Of a DNA stretch of 64,000 nt, positions 62,131 through 64,000 are shown piece after piece. The notes under the pieces were generated by a model. It searched no databases. It saw only the letters and a program-made list of their open reading frames with translations, and had not been told where the DNA came from. The stretch is from Cheilinus undulatus (lineage: Eukaryota > Chordata > Actinopteri > Labriformes > Labridae). Each line of letters opens with the position of its first letter. The stretch's first letter is position 1. Both the position numbers and the translations under genes were made by a program. Location of the stretch: NCBI RefSeq assembly GCF_018320785.1, contig NC_054866.1:28373000-28436999 (forward strand). The letters are read 5' to 3'.

Positions 62131-62329
62131 CTGGCTCCATGGCACTAAACTGATGTCATAATTCATGCAAAAGGAGCTCCAACTAATCATTGAGTGCATA
62201 AATGAGCATACATTTCCAGAAGATTAACATTACTGTATTATAAATGCTTTTTTGGACTGATATTTTGTGATATTCTAGGAATTTTAGATAATGGGCCTTC
62301 ATTTTTGCGAGCTGTAAGCCATAATCATC

Positions 62330-63202
62330 CAACCTTGCAAAGCAGATGGATACGCCCGTTTCCTGGTTTCTCACTGACAAATCCATCTTGCAAAGCTCCT
62401 GTCTGAACTGTCTGGGCCCGGTTAGAAAGTGACAGGACCAATCAGCAAGGAGGGGCAGTACTTTTGGGTGTGGCGGAGTCGTGACGTAAGCAAGCAGCAA
62501 CAAGAGGCCGGTACCGTTATGGCAGAAGACTATGGCAAGCGGTTTTAACATTTAAAAGTTAAGTTTAACTATCCGGAATTAACATTGTAGATATCAACAA
62601 AGTCTCTCCGACTAGTCGTAATTACATTTTGAATAGGCAGAATTTAAATTCAAGATATCTGTAATTCAGTTTTGCCTTGTCAAAAAGAACATTTCAGATA
62701 TCCGCAAATACAGTCTGCCTATCCACAATTGTCATTTCAGATATATCTGAAATGTTCTTTTTGACTAGGTAAAATTGAATTATAGATATCTACAATGTTA
62801 ATTCCAGATAGTCAAACTTAGCTTTTAAATGTTAAAACCGCTTGCCATAGAAGACATTAGCGTGGATGCTGCTAAAGTGCCAGTTTCACCAGAACTTACT
62901 GACATTTCTTTGTTAAAAGAAGAACAAAGAACAGCATTGCATTTTTTTTCTTTTCAAAAATGACAAGTCATGTACTTACATGTCTACAGTGGCCATAGTT
63001 CACGTTCTGCAGTTCTATATGGAGTTTATTCCTGGGTATCTGCATAGCGGCGATAAGGTCACGTGTTTTGTTGCTCTGATTGGCCCATAAAGATGTGACA
63101 GACAGAACATTCAACCAATCACCCTCCGGCTCTGCCCCAAACGCTGTATATCAAAGGTTTTCCAGATGGATGTGTGAAACACATCAATCTGGCCTGTCAG
63201 GC
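62330..63202 (+). mobile_element. Element with 8-bp target duplication carrying a RecQ-like helicase N-terminal fragment
   Basis: Inserted in the mariner, flanked by identical TAATCATC at 62322-62329 and 63203-63210. Weakly inverted ends: CCTTGCAAAGCAGATGGAT on the left and, inverted, CCTGACAGGCCAGATTGAT on the right. A methionine-initiated stretch begins at ATG 62519-62521 and, continued after the palindromic insert (62531-62849), reads MAED-ISVDAAKVPVSPELTDI and SLLKEEQRTALHFF before degenerating near 62950. The LKxEQxxAL pattern is what precedes the Walker A motif in RecQ-type helicases, though Walker A itself is absent. Related partial copies: 28929-29125 and 43608-43945. The superfamily is not assigned; hAT and P both give 8-bp duplications. 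Confidence 0.65.
62531..62849. mobile_element. Palindromic MITE with 6-bp target duplication
   Basis: Starts TATGGCAAGCGGTTTTAACA and ends with its complement. The outer ~65 bp of each arm are near identical (few mismatches), and further inward shorter inverted blocks recur (AAAAAGAACATTTCAGATAT on both arms, GATATCT motifs). GAAGAC flanks it on both sides (62525-62530, 62850-62855). The copy at 43608-43945 has the uninterrupted target (GCGGAAGACATT), confirming insertion. Fold-back structure and lack of coding fit a snap-back MITE. Confidence 0.85.
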
Positions 63203-63350
63203 TAATCATCAATGTTAAAGCAAAAAAGTCTATTTCAGAGATAGAGTGATGATAGAGTGATGAATCTATAATATGGAAGTTTCACTTCCAGAATGAATTC
63301 ACTGATTAAACATCTTTATCGTGATACACCAATTTTTGAGAGGTAGGCTA

Positions 63351-63724
63351 CTTGTGGCAGTTCAGGCTTATCACAATTAAATTAGTCATAAAATGTAAAT
63401 GTTGTACAAAGTATGTATATAGAGCATATAATATACATGATGTCAAACAAAATAAAAGATGGTACAAAATGAGGAAGACTTAGGGAGAATACCATTTAGA
63501 ATGATTTTAAATAAATGTGATCATTGGGGCAAAAAAGATACAAAGACATTTGTCTGCTTCTCTTCTTGAAAAAAAGCCTCTGATGTATTCTCACAAGAAA
63601 AACATCTACAGTTAATTATCCTTTCAGACTTTAACATCACCTTATATCCAAATACAAACCGTTTTTTATCATCATTGTTATTATTATTTATTTTGGATTC
63701 AGTTTTGCTGAACGGGAAGCAAAT
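63351..63724. other. Intergenic DNA downstream of pafah1b1 (nothing seen)
   Basis: AT-rich sequence with a short (TTA)n run near 63675-63690; no gene or element boundary recognised. Confidence 0.4.
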
Positions 63725-63867
63725 TTGAAACGGTTGTAAGTTTCATAAACTTTTATTGGACACAGAGCTTATGTTTAGCAATAATCCAGAAACCCATTGA
63801 AAAATCCCATAGGCTCGACGCCGTGGGAATCCATGCGACGCGAACTTCATAATAATAGTAATAATAA

Positions 63868-63898
<31 letters not shown>

Positions 63899-64000
63899 TC
63901 TTGAATTTATATAGCGCCTTTCAAGAAACCCAAGGACGCTTTACAGGAACTTCCGGGTTTGCCTACAAAATTACGTCACGACTGGAACGGTCTTCGTGGT
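63725..64000. repeat. Third copy of the repeat found as inverted arms at 9440-10090
   Basis: Matches the minus strand of 9465-9660 closely: AACTTTTATTGGACACAGAG, GCAATAATCCAgAAACCC, AAATCCCAT, AACTTC then GGGTTTGCCTACAAAATTAC and TCACGACTG. It is interrupted by the retroposon tail at 63849-63946 and runs off the window end. Confidence 0.75.
63849..63946 (-). mobile_element. Retroposon 3' tail (SINE or LINE) with 7-bp target duplication
   Basis: An (ATA/TAA)n run is followed by AATTTATATAGCGCCTTTCA and CCCAAGGACGCTTTACAGG. On the minus strand this is a GTAAAGCGTCCTTGGGT...GCGCTATATAAATT tail ending in (TTA)n, the form of L2-like LINE/SINE tails in fish. GAACTTC flanks both sides (63842-63848 and 63947-63953). 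A strongly 5'-truncated insertion. Confidence 0.8.

Larger units (their letters stand above)
61085..63348 (+). mobile_element. Mariner/Tc1-like transposon interrupted by a nested element
   Basis: Left end CAGGTGCATCTCAAAAAATT after TA (61083-61084). After the inserted element at 62330-63202 the mariner resumes at 63203 and finishes with AATTTTTGAGAGGTAGGC before TA at 63349-63350, a decayed inverted copy of the left end. Without the insert the element is about 1.4 kb. The transposase reads plus. Same family type as 12864-16139. Confidence 0.8.

Overview
This window is vertebrate nuclear DNA, most probably from a ray-finned fish and perhaps a percomorph. The evidence is two recognisable vertebrate genes with GT-AG introns, amid intronic and intergenic DNA full of teleost-style transposons: hAT-like and Tc1/mariner-like elements, a CR1/L2/jockey-like LINE and tRNA-derived SINEs. 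I see no prokaryotic-style operon, CRISPR array or viral genome.

Layout. Positions 43-1519 hold the last five coding exons of cluh (clustered mitochondria homologue) on the plus strand, followed by its 3'UTR and an intergenic gap of about 3.5 kb. A CpG-rich stretch at 4990-5227 ends in a splice donor and looks like the promoter and non-coding first exon of pafah1b1 (lis1). That gene then fills the window to about 60975. Its ATG is in exon 2 (21275), its ten coding exons join into a 410-residue protein, and the stop is at 57211-57213. The join keeps frame at every junction and gives the length of the human protein. Residues known from human LIS1 disease or dynein binding (H149, S169, R316, D317, W340) are all present. 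The 3'UTR may run about 3.8 kb to an AATAAA at 60953.

The two genes are not an operon. CLUH is a cytosolic protein binding mRNAs of nuclear-encoded mitochondrial proteins. LIS1 is the WD40 regulator of cytoplasmic dynein and the scaffold subunit of PAF acetylhydrolase 1B. They are also neighbours in human 17p13.3, but there they converge tail to tail, while here both read plus.

Most other DNA is mobile-element debris with readable insertion histories. (1) A full-length hAT-like element at 8555-10316 has a perfect 8-bp target duplication and carries inverted arms of another repeat. (2) A Tc1/mariner element at 12864-16139 has its transposase split by a hAT element at 13498-15134. (3) A hAT MITE at 36604-37205 contains a (TA)n tract. 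(4) Two internally deleted copies of what looks like one LINE family lie at 37435-37865 and 55025-56395. (5) At 61085-63348 a mariner is interrupted by an 873-bp element with an 8-bp target duplication, itself interrupted by a 319-bp palindromic element with a 6-bp duplication. The middle element is the most unusual item: it carries a short methionine-initiated coding stretch resembling the start of a RecQ-like helicase, and related copies lie at 28929-29125 and 43608-43945.

Limits: repeat families are named from terminal structure and remembered family features, not from a database. Boundaries without a target duplication are approximate. No transposase here looks intact.
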